Source of the DNA: Tessaracoccus sp. OH4464_COT-324
Lineage (GTDB): Bacteria > Actinomycetota > Actinomycetes > Propionibacteriales > Propionibacteriaceae
DNA length: 64,000 bases
Direction: 5' to 3'
NCBI RefSeq assembly: GCF_003932855.1
Contig: NZ_RQYZ01000005.1
Span: 80,047 to 144,046 of the forward strand
Part shown: positions 16,362 through 26,110 of the stretch, in pieces
Position numbering within the stretch: the stretch's first letter is position 1
Layout of the letters: each line of letters starts with the position of its first letter
Translations under genes and position numbers: made by a program
The notes under the pieces: generated by a model
Database searches by the model: none
The model's input: the letters and a program-made list of their open reading frames with translations, nothing else
What the model was told of the DNA's origin: nothing

Positions 16362-16391
16362 TTTCGCCAATCGGGGATTACCGGCTATAGT
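16362..16391 (+). promoter_or_regulatory. Candidate promoter of tRNA-Trp/secE-nusG
   Basis: TATAGT at 16386-16391, a near-consensus -10, with a weak TTTCGC about 18 bp upstream. The predicted start is some 65 bp before tRNA-Trp. Nothing else is recognisable in 16263-16461. Confidence 0.5.
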
Positions 16392-16461
16392 TGTCCAACG
16401 GTAATCAAGTTGCCGCTGCCGGAGCGACTGCGCAAGCTCCGCTGCGGTGGCCCAACCGCCA

Positions 16462-16534
<73 letters not shown>

Positions 16535-16615
16535 CGAAGTGGATGTTGTCCACTCGTGCGCCTTCCGGCATCTTGCCGCAGGGCCTTTTGTTTGTTAGCG
16601 AAAGGGACATCCAGC

Positions 16616-17050
16616 GTGAGCGATAAGTCGCCTGAGGACAACCTCCCCGAGAGCCTTGACGAAGCCGCCGAAGCTCCGGAGGCGGCCAGCGCGGACGTCG
16701 AGAACGCCGATGACGCCATCATCGAGGAAATGGAGAAGGACCTACCCGCCGACGACAAGGCAGCCGCACCCATCAAGCGCAAGACCGCCAAGGCGCCGGT
16801 GAAGAAGCAAGTCGCCACTCGCAGCCGTAAGGAAGCGGAAACGGAACACGAGGACCTCTACAAGGCCGACAACCCGGCACACTTCGTCCGCCAGTCGGTC
16901 GGCGAGTTGAAGAAGGTCGTCTGGCCTACGTGGCCTACCCTCGTCAAGTACTTCTTCGCGGTGCTGGCTTTTGTGCTGTTCGTTATCTTGTTTGTGTTCC
17001 TGCTCGACGGTGCCTTCGGCTGGGGGCTGCTGCAGATCCTAGGGAAGTAA
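16616..17050 (+). CDS. secE: Preprotein translocase subunit SecE
   Basis: A 144-residue membrane protein of the SecYEG translocon. The functional core is C-terminal: the amphipathic segment FVRQSVGELKKVVWPTWPT (about residues 87-105) and one transmembrane helix at about 110-130. The first about 85 residues are an acidic, then Lys-rich, low-complexity extension, longer than in most bacteria. The GTG at 16616 is preceded by AAAGGGA; the reading frame further upstream lies inside tRNA-Trp. Only 3 bp separate it from nusG, so the two form one operon. Confidence 0.92.
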   Translation: MSDKSPEDNLPESLDEAAEAPEAASADVENADDAIIEEMEKDLPADDKAAAPIKRKTAKAPVKKQVATRSRKEAETEHEDLYKADNPAHFVRQSVGELKKVVWPTWPTLVKYFFAVLAFVLFVILFVFLLDGAFGWGLLQILGK

Positions 17051-17053
17051 GTG

Positions 17054-17878
17054 ATGACTGAGAACAACGAACACGACGATCTGGACTTCGAGATCGACCT
17101 CGACGCGCTCGGTGCCGCCGACGATGTCGAGGTGGACGACCTTGAGATCGACCTCGGCGCTGACCTCTCCGACGAGGCGGTGGAGGAAGCCATCGCACTC
17201 AGCTTGGGGGGCGACGACAAGGATGATGAAGAGGAGGAGGAAAGCTCCTCCGACGCCGACGAGGCCCTGGCTAAAGCGCTCGCCGAACTCCGGGAAGAGT
17301 TGGAGGGCAAGTGGGGCGAGTGGTACGTGATCCACACCTATTCCGGCATGGAGAACCGCGTCAAGCAGAACATTGAGGCGCGTGTCCAGTCCTTCGAGAT
17401 GGAGGACTATATCTTCGAGGCCATCGTGCCCACCGAAGAGGTGGTCGAGGTGCGCAACAACGCCCGCAAGACCGTCACCCGCAGCGTCCTGCCCGGCTAC
17501 GTCCTGGTGCGCATGGAGCTCACCGACGACTCGTGGGGCATCATCCGGCACACGCCCTCCGTCACCGGATTCGTCGGCAACGGCCAGACGGCTGTCCCGC
17601 TGTCCATTGACGAGGTCCTCCACATGCTTACTCCTTCGGTGAAGGCCCGGGTCAACGCCGAGTTGGCGGGTGCCCAGCCGAAGCTGAAGAAGAAGGTCGA
17701 GGTCGTCGACTTCGCGGTCGGCGACTCCGTCATGGTGACCGACGGCCCCTTCGCGGGCATTCACGCCTCGATCACCGAAATCAACGCCAACACCAACCGC
17801 CTTCGTGCCCTGGTGGAGATCCTCGGGCGGGAGACCCCCGTCGATCTCGAATTCCGCCAGGTCAGCAAAGTCGTCTAG
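17054..17878 (+). CDS. nusG: Transcription termination/antitermination protein NusG
   Basis: A 274-residue NusG that binds RNA polymerase and Rho and couples transcription to translation. The NGN domain begins at EWYVIHTYSGMENRVKQNIE (about residue 93) and includes LPGYVLVRMEL and VTGFVGN. The KOW domain follows with FAVGDSVMVTDGPFAG (about residue 215). The first about 85 residues are an intensely acidic extension (Asp/Glu-rich, with a poly-Glu run), common in Actinobacteria but long here. ATG at 17054 is favoured over the adjacent GTG at 17051. Confidence 0.95.
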   Translation: MTENNEHDDLDFEIDLDALGAADDVEVDDLEIDLGADLSDEAVEEAIALSLGGDDKDDEEEEESSSDADEALAKALAELREELEGKWGEWYVIHTYSGMENRVKQNIEARVQSFEMEDYIFEAIVPTEEVVEVRNNARKTVTRSVLPGYVLVRMELTDDSWGIIRHTPSVTGFVGNGQTAVPLSIDEVLHMLTPSVKARVNAELAGAQPKLKKKVEVVDFAVGDSVMVTDGPFAGIHASITEINANTNRLRALVEILGRETPVDLEFRQVSKVV

Positions 17879-17937
17879 GATAGAGCGTTGCGCCGAAATC
17901 CTTCGGCGTCGAACAAACATCACAGGTAAGGACCCCT

Positions 17938-18369
17938 ATGCCTCCCAAGAAGAAGGTAACGGCGATCGTCAAGATCGCCCTGCAGGCCGGCGCTGCCACG
18001 CCTGCACCGCCGGTCGGTACCGCTCTCGGTCCGCACGGCGTGAACATGATGGAGTTCGTCAAGGCCTACAACGCCAAGACGGAGGCCATGCGCGGCAACG
18101 TGATCCCCGTCGAGATCACCATCTACGAGGACCGCACGTTCACGTTTATCACCAAGACCCCGCCGGCTGCCGAGTTGATCAAGAAGGCCGCGGGCATCTC
18201 CAAGGGCTCCGGCAGCCCGCTCAAGGAGAAGGTCGGCAAGATCACCAAGGCTCAGGTTCGCGAGATCGCCGAAACCAAGCTGCCCGACCTCAACGCCAAC
18301 GATGTTGAGGCCGCGATGAAGATCGTCGAAGGCACCGCCCGCCAAATGGGCGTTTCCGTCGCCGACTGA
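17938..18369 (+). CDS. rplK: 50S ribosomal protein L11
   Basis: A 143-residue L11 that builds the GTPase-associated centre with 23S rRNA. The Pro-rich N-terminus [20 protein letters not shown], which contacts stringent factor and thiopeptides, and the C-terminal rRNA-binding domain are intact. The length is normal. An AGGTAAGGA site precedes the ATG. It is followed by rplA 91 bp later, the standard L11 operon. Confidence 0.97.
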   Translation: MPPKKKVTAIVKIALQAGAATPAPPVGTALGPHGVNMMEFVKAYNAKTEAMRGNVIPVEITIYEDRTFTFITKTPPAAELIKKAAGISKGSGSPLKEKVGKITKAQVREIAETKLPDLNANDVEAAMKIVEGTARQMGVSVAD

Positions 18370-18460
18370 TCCACCCCATGAACTCTCTGGTAGGGCGTGC
18401 CCCGCACCAGAACTGGCGGACCGGGATACGAACCCGGCACACAAGCTGAAGGAACCAGAT

Positions 18461-19159
18461 ATGAAGCACGGCAAGGAATACAAGGCCGCAGCCGCCAAGC
18501 GCGACGCTGCCCAGGCCTATTCCCCCGAAGAGGCTATCCGCCTCATCAAGGAGATGGCGTCGGCCAAGTTCGACGAGTCCATCGACGTCGCGATGCGTCT
18601 CGGCGTAGACCCCCGCAAGGCAGACCAGATGGTCCGCGGCACGGTCAACCTTCCTCACGGCACTGGCAAGACGGCACGGGTCCTCGTCTTCGCTTCTGGT
18701 GAGAAGGCTGAGGCCGCTCTGGCAGCCGGCGCCGACGAGGTGGGAACCGACGAGCTGATCGAGAAGGTGGCCGGCGGCTATCTCGACTTCGACGCGGTTG
18801 TGGCCACCCCCGACATGATGGGCAAGGTCGGCCGTCTCGGACGCGTCCTCGGCCCCCGCGGCCTCATGCCGAACCCCAAGACGGGTACCGTCACGATGGA
18901 CACCGGCAAGGCTGTGGCAGACATCAAGGGCGGCAAGATCGAGTTCCGAGTCGATCGGCACGCCAACCTGCAGTTCATCATCGGTAAGGCCTCCTTCACC
19001 GAGCAGCAGTTGGTGGACAACTACTTCGCGGTTCTCGACGAGGTGCTGCGCCTGAAGCCAGCCTCCTCGAAGGGGCGCTACCTGCGCAAGATCGCCGTGT
19101 CGGCCACCATGAGCCCGAGTGTCCAGGTGGACACCCAGGCCCAGAAGCCGGCCAATTGA
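18461..19159 (+). CDS. rplA: 50S ribosomal protein L1
   Basis: A 232-residue L1, forming the mobile stalk that helps move deacylated tRNA from the E site. Family signatures include [18 protein letters not shown] and the C-terminal SVQVDT. Length and ends are normal. L1 commonly autoregulates the rplK-rplA operon by binding its leader; no leader mimic was identified here. AAGGAACCAG lies before the ATG. Confidence 0.97.
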   Translation: MKHGKEYKAAAAKRDAAQAYSPEEAIRLIKEMASAKFDESIDVAMRLGVDPRKADQMVRGTVNLPHGTGKTARVLVFASGEKAEAALAAGADEVGTDELIEKVAGGYLDFDAVVATPDMMGKVGRLGRVLGPRGLMPNPKTGTVTMDTGKAVADIKGGKIEFRVDRHANLQFIIGKASFTEQQLVDNYFAVLDEVLRLKPASSKGRYLRKIAVSATMSPSVQVDTQAQKPAN

Positions 19160-19172
19160 GTCGAGCCGAAAT

Positions 19173-19206
19173 GGGGCGGACGTTCTGTCCGCCCCATTTG
19201 TTTTCC
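19173..19206 (+). terminator. Intrinsic terminator after rplA
   Basis: GGGGCGGAC, loop GTTCT, then GTCCGCCCC, followed by ATTTGTTTT. A nine-base-pair perfect stem with a T-rich tail closes the secE-nusG-rplKA unit. The remaining gap to 19334 shows no gene. Confidence 0.88.
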
Positions 19207-19334
19207 CCAAAACACCTCTGACCAGCCGCGACGATGCGCTAGCCCACCCCGCTACCAGCAATGAACGCTTTGGTTGTTAGGATCGGGGAGCGGTCACAGT
19301 GTGGTGGCCGCACCACCTGAGGGAGGGAGTACAC

Positions 19335-22300
19335 GTGAGTAAGAGCAGCCGGTTGTTTGCGGTCTGTCTGGGAGTGGTTCTACTGCTCGGAGGGTTTGGC
19401 GCACCCGCTGGCGCCGAACCACCAGCCCAGCCGGACGCGGTGTCGGTGCCCGGAAGCCACAATAAGGCGATGGGCTGCGACGCCGACTGGCAGCCCGGTT
19501 GCGCTGATGCTCAGCTCAAGCTGGACGCGGATTCCGTCTGGAAGGGCACCTTCGCCCTGCCCGCGGGCGAGTACGAATACAAGGCAGCCATCAACCGCAG
19601 CTGGGACGAGAACTACGGGGCCGGCGGGGCAGCTGGCGGCGCCAACATCACCTACACGGTCGCAGACAAGCCAGTCACCTTTTACTATGAGCACGCCCGC
19701 CACTACGTCACCAGCGACGCCGAGGGCCCGATCATCACCGCCCCCGGCTCCATGCAGTCCGAGCTGGGTTGCGCCGCCGACTGGGATCCGAGTTGCATGG
19801 CAACGTGGCTGATCGACCCGGAACGTGACGGTGTCTACACCTGGTCCTCCACAGAATTGCCGGCGGGTAACTACGAGATGAAGGTGGCTCACGGTTTGAG
19901 CTGGGCGGAGAGTTACGGCAATGAAGGGGCGAACGTGAAGTTCTCCGTGCCTCGGGCGGGTGTCCAGGTGGCGATCAGTTACAACATCGGCAGTCACGAG
20001 ATCGTAGTCAGCTCCTCGGAGCCCGGGGTAGCTCCCGATCTCCGGGCCGCGAAGGCGATTTGGCTTGCTCCGGATCTGATCGCCTGGCCGGTGGATGCGA
20101 AGGTGGCCTCCGACGCGTTCCGCCTGCACTGGGCCCCAGAGGGGATGACGGTCGGCGACGCCGGGTTGAGCGGGGAGTCCGTGTCGCTAGTGCTGGACCA
20201 AGCGGGCCTGCCCGACGAGATGAAGCGACGATTCCCGCACCTGGCCAGGTACGCTGCGCTGCGCGTTGACTCCGTCGACGCCGCGCGCGCCAAGCAACTT
20301 CTCACCGGCCAGGTGGCGGTTGGGCGCTACGCGGCCGACGGCAAGCTTCTGGACGGCACTGGTATTCAGATCGCGCCGCTGCTCGACCGGCTCTACGCTC
20401 CGGCCGCGGAGGCCCAGCTGGGAGTCAGCCTGGCCCGCCCTGTCGCGCGGCTCTGGGCGCCCACGGCCCGCAACGTCACGATGCTCATCTGGCCGGGGGG
20501 CCAGTCTTCGGAACCCACCAGGCTGAACATGTCTCGGGATGATGCGACCGGTATCTGGTCCACCACGGGGGACTCCTCCTGGAGCGGCGCGCACTACCTG
20601 TACGAGGTGGAGGTCTTCGTGCCGAGCACGGGTCGCGTCGAGAAGAACCTGGTCACCGACCCGTACTCGGTGGGCCTCACCCTGAACTCGCGCCGTTCGG
20701 TGATGGTGGATCTGAACAGCCCGACGACGCGGCCGCCCGGCTGGGAGTCGAGCGTCGGGCCCAAGCTCGCGAGCCCCGTCGATCAGACGATCTACGAGTT
20801 GCACGTTCGGGACTTCTCCGTCAACGACCCGGCGGTGCCGGAAGAGCTGCGTGGCTCCTACAAGGCGTTCGGGGTGGATGGCAACGGACGTAAGCACCTG
20901 CGCAGGCTCGCCGAGGCTGGGCTGAACACCGTGCACCTGCTGCCGACGTTCGACATCGCCACCATTGAGGAGGATCCGTCGAAACAGCTGAAGCCGGAGT
21001 GCAATCCCGCGTTGTTCGCCCCCGACAGCCCGGAGATGCAAAAGTGTATCGCCGACGTGGCCGACAAGGACGCCTTCAACTGGGGCTACGACCCGTTCCA
21101 CTACATGACGCCTGAGGGGTCCTACGCCTCGACGGCGGCCGCGGCCGACGGCGGGCAACGGACCCGCGAATTCCGCGAGATGGTGGCCGCGCTGCACAGC
21201 CTGAACCTGCGAGTCGTGCTCGATCAGGTCTACAACCACACGACGCAGTCCGGGCAGGGGGAGCGCTCGGTGCTCGATCGGGTCGTGCCCGGCTACTATC
21301 ACCGGTTGAACGCCGACGGCGGGATCGAGAACTCCACCTGCTGCGAGAACATCGCCACCGAGAACGCAATGGCGCAGAAGCTGATGGTGGACTCCGTGGT
21401 GCTGTGGGCCAAACACTACCGGGTTGACGGTTTCCGCTTCGACCTGATGGGGCATCACTCGACGACGAACATGGCCGCCGTGCGTCGGGCCCTCGATGAA
21501 CTGACCCCGGAACGAGACGGCGTGGATGGCAAGGCCATCACCCTTTACGGCGAGGGTTGGGACTTCGGCGAGGTGGGCGGCAACGCGCGATTCGAGCAGG
21601 CCAAGCAGGGGCAGCTGGCGGGCACGTCGATCGGCACCTTCAACGATCGGTTGCGCGACGGGGTGCGCGGCGGCGGCCCGTTCGACGCGGACCCGCGCAC
21701 CGACCGAGGCTTTGCCACCACCGGCGACAATGCCGACGACCTGGACCTCGTGCAGATTGGTCTGGCCGGCAACCTGGCCGACTTCCAGCTGCGCAGTCAG
21801 AAAACCCGCGAGGTGGTGCCGGGCAGCAAGATCGACTACAACGGCGCTCCTGCGGGCTATGCCGCCCAACCCGACGAGGTCGTGAACTACGTGGACGCGC
21901 ACGACAACGAGACGTTGTTCGACATGATCACGTTCAAAGTGCCCACGGATCTGCCGATGAGCGAGCGGATCCGGCTCAACACGCTGGCGCTGGCCACGAC
22001 GACGCTCAGCCAGTCCGCGTCGTTCTGGCACGCGGGCACGGACATGCTGCGCAGCAAGAGCCTCGACCGGGACTCCTACAACTCCGGGGACTGGTTCAAC
22101 CTGCTCGACTTCACGATGGCCGACAACGGGTTCGGGCGCGGGCTGCCCCCGGCGGGTAAGAACAAGGACAAGTGGGCGTTCATGGCCCCGCTGCTGGCCA
22201 ACCCCGCCAACAAGCCGTCCTCGGAGCAGATCAGCCAGGCGTCGGCGATGGCGCAGGATCTGCTGCGGCTGCGGGCCACGACCAAGCTGTTTAGGTTGGG

Positions 22301-22709
22301 AGACGCCGACCTGATTCGGCAGAAGCTGTCCTTCCCCGTCTCCGGTACCGAGCACGGCTCCAACCAGGTGATCGTGCTGCGCGTCGACGACTCCGTGGGT
22401 CCTGACGCCGACCCGAGGCTGAAGCAACTCGTCGCCGTGTTCAACGCCTCGGGCGCGGACATCGAGCAGCGCGTGCCCGGGCTGGAAGGTGCCCCACTGG
22501 TGCTGAACGATGTGCAGGCCCAGGGCGCCGACCCCGTCGCGAAGCGCGCCAGCTGGGACGCGGCCACCGCCACGGCCCGCGTGCCGGCGCGTACCGTCGC
22601 GGTGTTCTGGGAGACCCAACCGGTCAAGCCGAGTGAGCCCAAGCCGAGTGAGCCCAAGCCGTCGAAGCCCGGCCGCCCCGGCCTGCCGCGCACGGGCCAG
22701 CCGGGCTGA
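19335..22709 (+). CDS. Secreted GH13 pullulanase with tail-less LPxTG
   Basis: A 1124-residue exported alpha-glucan debranching enzyme. Residues 1-30 are a signal peptide. Two X25-like starch-binding modules follow (each with a CDADW--C and ALPAGEYEYK or ELPAGNYEMK pattern, roughly residues 40-135 and 135-225), then accessory beta domains and a CBM48-like module (about 375-460). The GH13 catalytic barrel carries the nucleophile Asp703 (GFRFDLMG), acid/base Glu740 (YGEGWDFG) and Asp857 (DAHDNE). The tail has KPSEP repeats and ends RPGLPRTGQPG, an LPxTG motif without membrane helix or basic tail. GTG at 19335 is preceded by GGGAGGGAG. It cleaves alpha-1,6 links of pullulan or glycogen outside the cell. 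Confidence 0.9.
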   Translation: MSKSSRLFAVCLGVVLLLGGFGAPAGAEPPAQPDAVSVPGSHNKAMGCDADWQPGCADAQLKLDADSVWKGTFALPAGEYEYKAAINRSWDENYGAGGAAGGANITYTVADKPVTFYYEHARHYVTSDAEGPIITAPGSMQSELGCAADWDPSCMATWLIDPERDGVYTWSSTELPAGNYEMKVAHGLSWAESYGNEGANVKFSVPRAGVQVAISYNIGSHEIVVSSSEPGVAPDLRAAKAIWLAPDLIAWPVDAKVASDAFRLHWAPEGMTVGDAGLSGESVSLVLDQAGLPDEMKRRFPHLARYAALRVDSVDAARAKQLLTGQVAVGRYAADGKLLDGTGIQIAPLLDRLYAPAAEAQLGVSLARPVARLWAPTARNVTMLIWPGGQSSEPTRLNMSRDDATGIWSTTGDSSWSGAHYLYEVEVFVPSTGRVEKNLVTDPYSVGLTLNSRRSVMVDLNSPTTRPPGWESSVGPKLASPVDQTIYELHVRDFSVNDPAVPEELRGSYKAFGVDGNGRKHLRRLAEAGLNTVHLLPTFDIATIEEDPSKQLKPECNPALFAPDSPEMQKCIADVADKDAFNWGYDPFHYMTPEGSYASTAAAADGGQRTREFREMVAALHSLNLRVVLDQVYNHTTQSGQGERSVLDRVVPGYYHRLNADGGIENSTCCENIATENAMAQKLMVDSVVLWAKHYRVDGFRFDLMGHHSTTNMAAVRRALDELTPERDGVDGKAITLYGEGWDFGEVGGNARFEQAKQGQLAGTSIGTFNDRLRDGVRGGGPFDADPRTDRGFATTGDNADDLDLVQIGLAGNLADFQLRSQKTREVVPGSKIDYNGAPAGYAAQPDEVVNYVDAHDNETLFDMITFKVPTDLPMSERIRLNTLALATTTLSQSASFWHAGTDMLRSKSLDRDSYNSGDWFNLLDFTMADNGFGRGLPPAGKNKDKWAFMAPLLANPANKPSSEQISQASAMAQDLLRLRATTKLFRLGDADLIRQKLSFPVSGTEHGSNQVIVLRVDDSVGPDADPRLKQLVAVFNASGADIEQRVPGLEGAPLVLNDVQAQGADPVAKRASWDAATATARVPARTVAVFWETQPVKPSEPKPSEPKPSKPGRPGLPRTGQPG

Positions 22710-22889
22710 CCGAGCCGGCCGGTCCACCGGGCGGGCGCCGAGGGTCGCACCCCGCGGGGCAGCGTGGCTCGGCCCGGCCCGGAGCGGCCGTGCCGGTGCG
22801 GGGTTCGGTGGTAATCCCGGAAAACGGTGCGGAGCCCGGCCGCGGGACCTAGGATCTAGCTAGCGTCCGCGCACCTCAAGGAGGAGGAC

Positions 22890-24368
22890 ATGTCGCTGAA
22901 AATCGACTACCTGCTGGAGTGTCTGGCCGATCCCGGTTCCTACCAGTCCTGGGACGTGCCGCTCGACGACCCGCCGCCCACCGTCGGCTACGCCGAGGCG
23001 CTGCGCATGGCCCGGCACAAGACGGGGCGCGACGAATCGGTCACTGCGGGGGAGTGCACGATCAACGGACGGCGGGTGGCCGTCGTCGGCGGTGACCCCA
23101 CCTTCCTAGGCGGCAGCATTGGCGTGGCCGCGGGCGAACGACTGACCGCCGCGATCGAGCGCGCGACGGGGGAGAGGCTGCCCATCATCGCGCTCCCCGT
23201 CGGCGGTGGCACCCGGATGCAGGAGGGTACGGTGGCCTTCCTCCAGATGGTGAAGATCACCGCCGCGGTGCTGGCGCACAAGGAGGCCCACCTGCCGTAT
23301 CTGGTCTATCTGCGCAACCCGACCATGGGCGGGGTCTTCGCCTCTTGGGGCTCGTTGGGCCACGTGACGTTCGCGGAGCCGGGGGCGCTCGTCGGTTTCC
23401 TGGGGCCGCGGGTCTATGAGGCGCTCTACGGACAGCCCTTCCCACCCGGGGTGCAGCAGTCGGACAACCTGGCGGAGCTGGGCATCATTGACCGGGTGCT
23501 GCCCCCCGACGAGCTGCGCGCGGCGCTCCACAAGCTGCTGAACGTGCTCGTCACGCGCTCCTCCGGCGAGCGCAGCGGCGAGCGGGACTGGCCGCCGCTC
23601 GGCGACACGCCCGCCTGGGAGTCGGTGCAGCGCACGCGGCGCGACGACCGGCCGGGTCTGCGCGAACTGCTGGCGCACGCGGCCACCGACGTGACAATGC
23701 TCAACGGCACAGGCGACGGCGAAACTCACCCGGGCAGCGTGCTCGCCCTCGCGCGCTGGGCGGACACCCCGTGCGTCGTGGTCGGCCAGGACCGGGCCGA
23801 TCAGGGACGCCCGCTCGACCCGGCCGCGCTGCGCGAGGTGCGGCGCGGAATCCGGTTGGCCAGGGAGCTGAAGTTGCCGCTGGTCAGCGTCATCGACACT
23901 CCGGGCGCCGCGCTGTCGAAGGAAGCGGAAGAGCGGGGCATGGCCAGCGAGATCGCGCGCACGCTGGCGGACCTGCTGAGCCTCGAAACCCCCACGGTGA
24001 GCTTGCTGCTCGGCCAGGGCACCGGCGGCATCGCGCTGGCCTTGACCCCGGCGGATCGGGTGGTGTGCAGCGAGCACGCCTGGCTGTCGCCGCTGCCGCC
24101 GGAGGGGGCGTCGGCGATTGTCCACCGCGATGTCGACCACGCCGAGCAGCTGGCCGAGGCGCAGGGCATTCGGTCGCGGGCGTTGCGAACGGCGGGCATC
24201 GTCGACGTGATCGTGCCGGAGCCCGACGACCCGGCCGCCGACGTGGCGCAGTTCTGCGGCAATCTAGCGGCCGCGTTGCACGATCAGATCCTCGCGGCCT
24301 GCGCGCTGAGCGACGAGGAACGGCTCGGCACCAGACGAGTACGGTTCCGCACCCTCGGCTGGGGTTAG
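22890..24368 (+). CDS. Acetyl-CoA carboxylase-type carboxyltransferase, alpha+beta fused
   Basis: A 492-residue carboxyltransferase of the crotonase-like ACC/PCC family, transferring carboxyl from biotin to an acyl-CoA. The N-terminal half resembles the beta subunit (LPVGGGTRMQEGTVAFLQM, PTMGGVFASWGSLG) and the C-terminal half the alpha subunit (VSVIDTPGAALSKEAEERG, GQGTGGIAL). Both oxyanion-hole Gly-Gly regions are present. No zinc ribbon is visible. AAGGAGGAGGA precedes the ATG. No biotin carboxylase or carrier gene is nearby, so those would be encoded elsewhere. The acyl-CoA specificity cannot be read from the sequence. 22710-22889 contains no gene. Confidence 0.82.
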   Translation: MSLKIDYLLECLADPGSYQSWDVPLDDPPPTVGYAEALRMARHKTGRDESVTAGECTINGRRVAVVGGDPTFLGGSIGVAAGERLTAAIERATGERLPIIALPVGGGTRMQEGTVAFLQMVKITAAVLAHKEAHLPYLVYLRNPTMGGVFASWGSLGHVTFAEPGALVGFLGPRVYEALYGQPFPPGVQQSDNLAELGIIDRVLPPDELRAALHKLLNVLVTRSSGERSGERDWPPLGDTPAWESVQRTRRDDRPGLRELLAHAATDVTMLNGTGDGETHPGSVLALARWADTPCVVVGQDRADQGRPLDPAALREVRRGIRLARELKLPLVSVIDTPGAALSKEAEERGMASEIARTLADLLSLETPTVSLLLGQGTGGIALALTPADRVVCSEHAWLSPLPPEGASAIVHRDVDHAEQLAEAQGIRSRALRTAGIVDVIVPEPDDPAADVAQFCGNLAAALHDQILAACALSDEERLGTRRVRFRTLGWG

Positions 24369-24404
24369 GGTCGCCCTGCTCCGGCGGCGCTTTCCCGAGA
24401 CGGC

Positions 24405-25169
24405 TTAGAGCACGCGGGCGAAGAAGTCGCGGGTGCGCTCCTGCCGGGGGTTGTCGATCACCTCGGCAGGGGTGCCGCACTCGACGATCTCCCCGTCGGC
24501 CATGAACACCACCTGATCCGCAACCTCCCGGGCGAAGCCGATCTCGTGGGTCACCACCACCATGGTCATGCCGCTGGCTGCCAGCTCCTTCATCACGGTG
24601 AGCACTTCGCCCACCAGCTCCGGGTCGAGGGCGGAGGTGGGCTCGTCGAAGAGCATCAACTCCGGCTCCATGGCGAGTGCCCGGGCGATTGCCACGCGCT
24701 GCTGCTGCCCGCCGGAGAGCTGGCCGGGATAGTGGTCGATGCGCTCCGCGAGTCCCACCCGGTCGAGCAGTTCGATGGCCAGGGCTCGCGCCTCGGATTT
24801 GGCCAGGCCGCGCACCTGGATGGGGGCCTCCATCACGTTTTGCAGCGCCGTCATGTGCGGGAACAGGTTGAACCGTTGGAACACCATGCCGATGCGGGAG
24901 CGTTGTCGGGCGATGTCGGCGTCGGTGCGGCGGCGCAGCACGGTCTTCCCGCTCTCTTCGGTCTCTGTGAGGCCCATGAGCTCGCCCGCGACGCGCAGCC
25001 GCCCGGCGGAGATCTGCTCCAGTTCGTTGATGCAGCGCAGCAGCGTGGACTTGCCTGAGCCCGACGGCCCGAGCAGGACGCAGACCTCGCCGCGGGCAAC
25101 GTCTAGGTCCACGCCCCTGAGCACGTGGGTGTCGCCGAAGAACTTGTGTACGTGTCGTATCTCGATCAT
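24405..25169 (-). CDS. Polar amino-acid ABC transporter ATPase (GlnQ/HisP-like)
   Basis: A 254-residue ATPase of the polar amino-acid import class. Walker A is GPSGSGKST, the Q-loop is [13 protein letters not shown], the signature is [15 protein letters not shown], the Walker B is [19 protein letters not shown] and the H-loop is VTHE, all typical of GlnQ/ArtP/HisP proteins. It has a 20-residue insertion around residues 64-85. The ATG at 25169 overlaps the permease stop by 4 bp. It is the third gene of the binding protein-permease-ATPase operon. Confidence 0.92.
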   Translation of the reverse strand: MIEIRHVHKFFGDTHVLRGVDLDVARGEVCVLLGPSGSGKSTLLRCINELEQISAGRLRVAGELMGLTETEESGKTVLRRRTDADIARQRSRIGMVFQRFNLFPHMTALQNVMEAPIQVRGLAKSEARALAIELLDRVGLAERIDHYPGQLSGGQQQRVAIARALAMEPELMLFDEPTSALDPELVGEVLTVMKELAASGMTMVVVTHEIGFAREVADQVVFMADGEIVECGTPAEVIDNPRQERTRDFFARVL

Positions 25170-26107
25170 GGGGTCACATCCAGGAAGGGATCGTCCTTGG
25201 CGCTGCCGGAGCTGAGCATGGAGGCCTGCTTGCGGCTGAGGCGTTTGGGGTGTTCGGGATCGAATCCCTTGCCGTAGTGGGCCTCGATGCGGGCCTGCAC
25301 CATCATCAGCAGCGACGTGATCACCAGGTAGTGGATGGCCGCGACGATGAGCAGCGGCACGGGCAGGAACAGGGAGTTGCCGATCACTTGTGTAGCGAAC
25401 GTCAGGTCAAGCGTGAACGGTACTGCGGTGACCAGCGACGTCGTTTTCAACATCGAGATGGTCTCGTTGCCGGTGGGCGGGACGATCACCCGCATCGCCT
25501 GCGGGATGATGATCCGCCTGAGCGTCGTCGAGCGTTTCATGCCGAGCGCGGTGGCAGCCTCCCACTGTCCGCGGTCGATGGAGTTCAGCCCGGAGCGCAC
25601 GATTTCCGCCAGGTACGCGCCCTCGTTGAGTCCGAGGCCGAGCAGCGCGGGCAGAAAGCCCGCGCGGAGGAACGAGTCCATGATGTGCTGGGTATCCAGT
25701 TCGGCGAGCGGGATGCCGGGCAGGCCGAGGGTGATCGTCGGGTAGAGCACCGCGAACAACCCCCAGAAGATCAGCTGGGTGTACACCGGGGTGCCACGGA
25801 AAAACCAGATGTAGGCGGTGGCGACGCCGCGAAGTACAGGGTTGGTGCTCATGCGCATGATCGCGCTGGTGAGCGCCAGCACGATGCCTATGACCATTGA
25901 GGCAAAGGTCAGCACCAGGGTCCAGCCGACCCCGCTCAGCACGCGCGCGTCGAGCAGGTGGCGGGCTACTACATCCCAGCGGAAGTTCGGGTTGGTGATT
26001 AGCGAGTAGGCGAGCCCGGCGCTGGCGAGCGCGACGATCGTCGCCGCCACCCAGGTGCCCGGCCGGGGCACGGGCCGGGCGTGGATCAGTTCGGGTTGGG
26101 ACGGCAC
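25166..26107 (-). CDS. Polar amino-acid ABC transporter permease
   Basis: A 313-residue permease of the His/Glu/Gln/Arg family with about six membrane helices between residues 20 and 270. The cytoplasmic EAA loop ([20 protein letters not shown], about residue 185) docks on the ATPase. A single permease gene implies a homodimer. It begins 3 bp after the binding-protein gene and overlaps the ATPase gene by 4 bp. The specific amino acid is not evident. Confidence 0.92.
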   Translation of the reverse strand: MPSQPELIHARPVPRPGTWVAATIVALASAGLAYSLITNPNFRWDVVARHLLDARVLSGVGWTLVLTFASMVIGIVLALTSAIMRMSTNPVLRGVATAYIWFFRGTPVYTQLIFWGLFAVLYPTITLGLPGIPLAELDTQHIMDSFLRAGFLPALLGLGLNEGAYLAEIVRSGLNSIDRGQWEAATALGMKRSTTLRRIIIPQAMRVIVPPTGNETISMLKTTSLVTAVPFTLDLTFATQVIGNSLFLPVPLLIVAAIHYLVITSLLMMVQARIEAHYGKGFDPEHPKRLSRKQASMLSSGSAKDDPFLDVTP

Positions 26108-26110
26108 GGA

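Noticed and set aside
20187..22727. 846-residue open frame on the minus strand opposite the pullulanase gene
   Set aside because: GC-rich antisense shadow: no domain, no ribosome binding site, and the opposite strand has unmistakable GH13 motifs.
22710..22863. Frameshifted membrane tail for the pullulanase LPxTG in another frame
   Set aside because: The alternative frames after the stop are Gly/Pro/Arg-rich without a hydrophobic helix.
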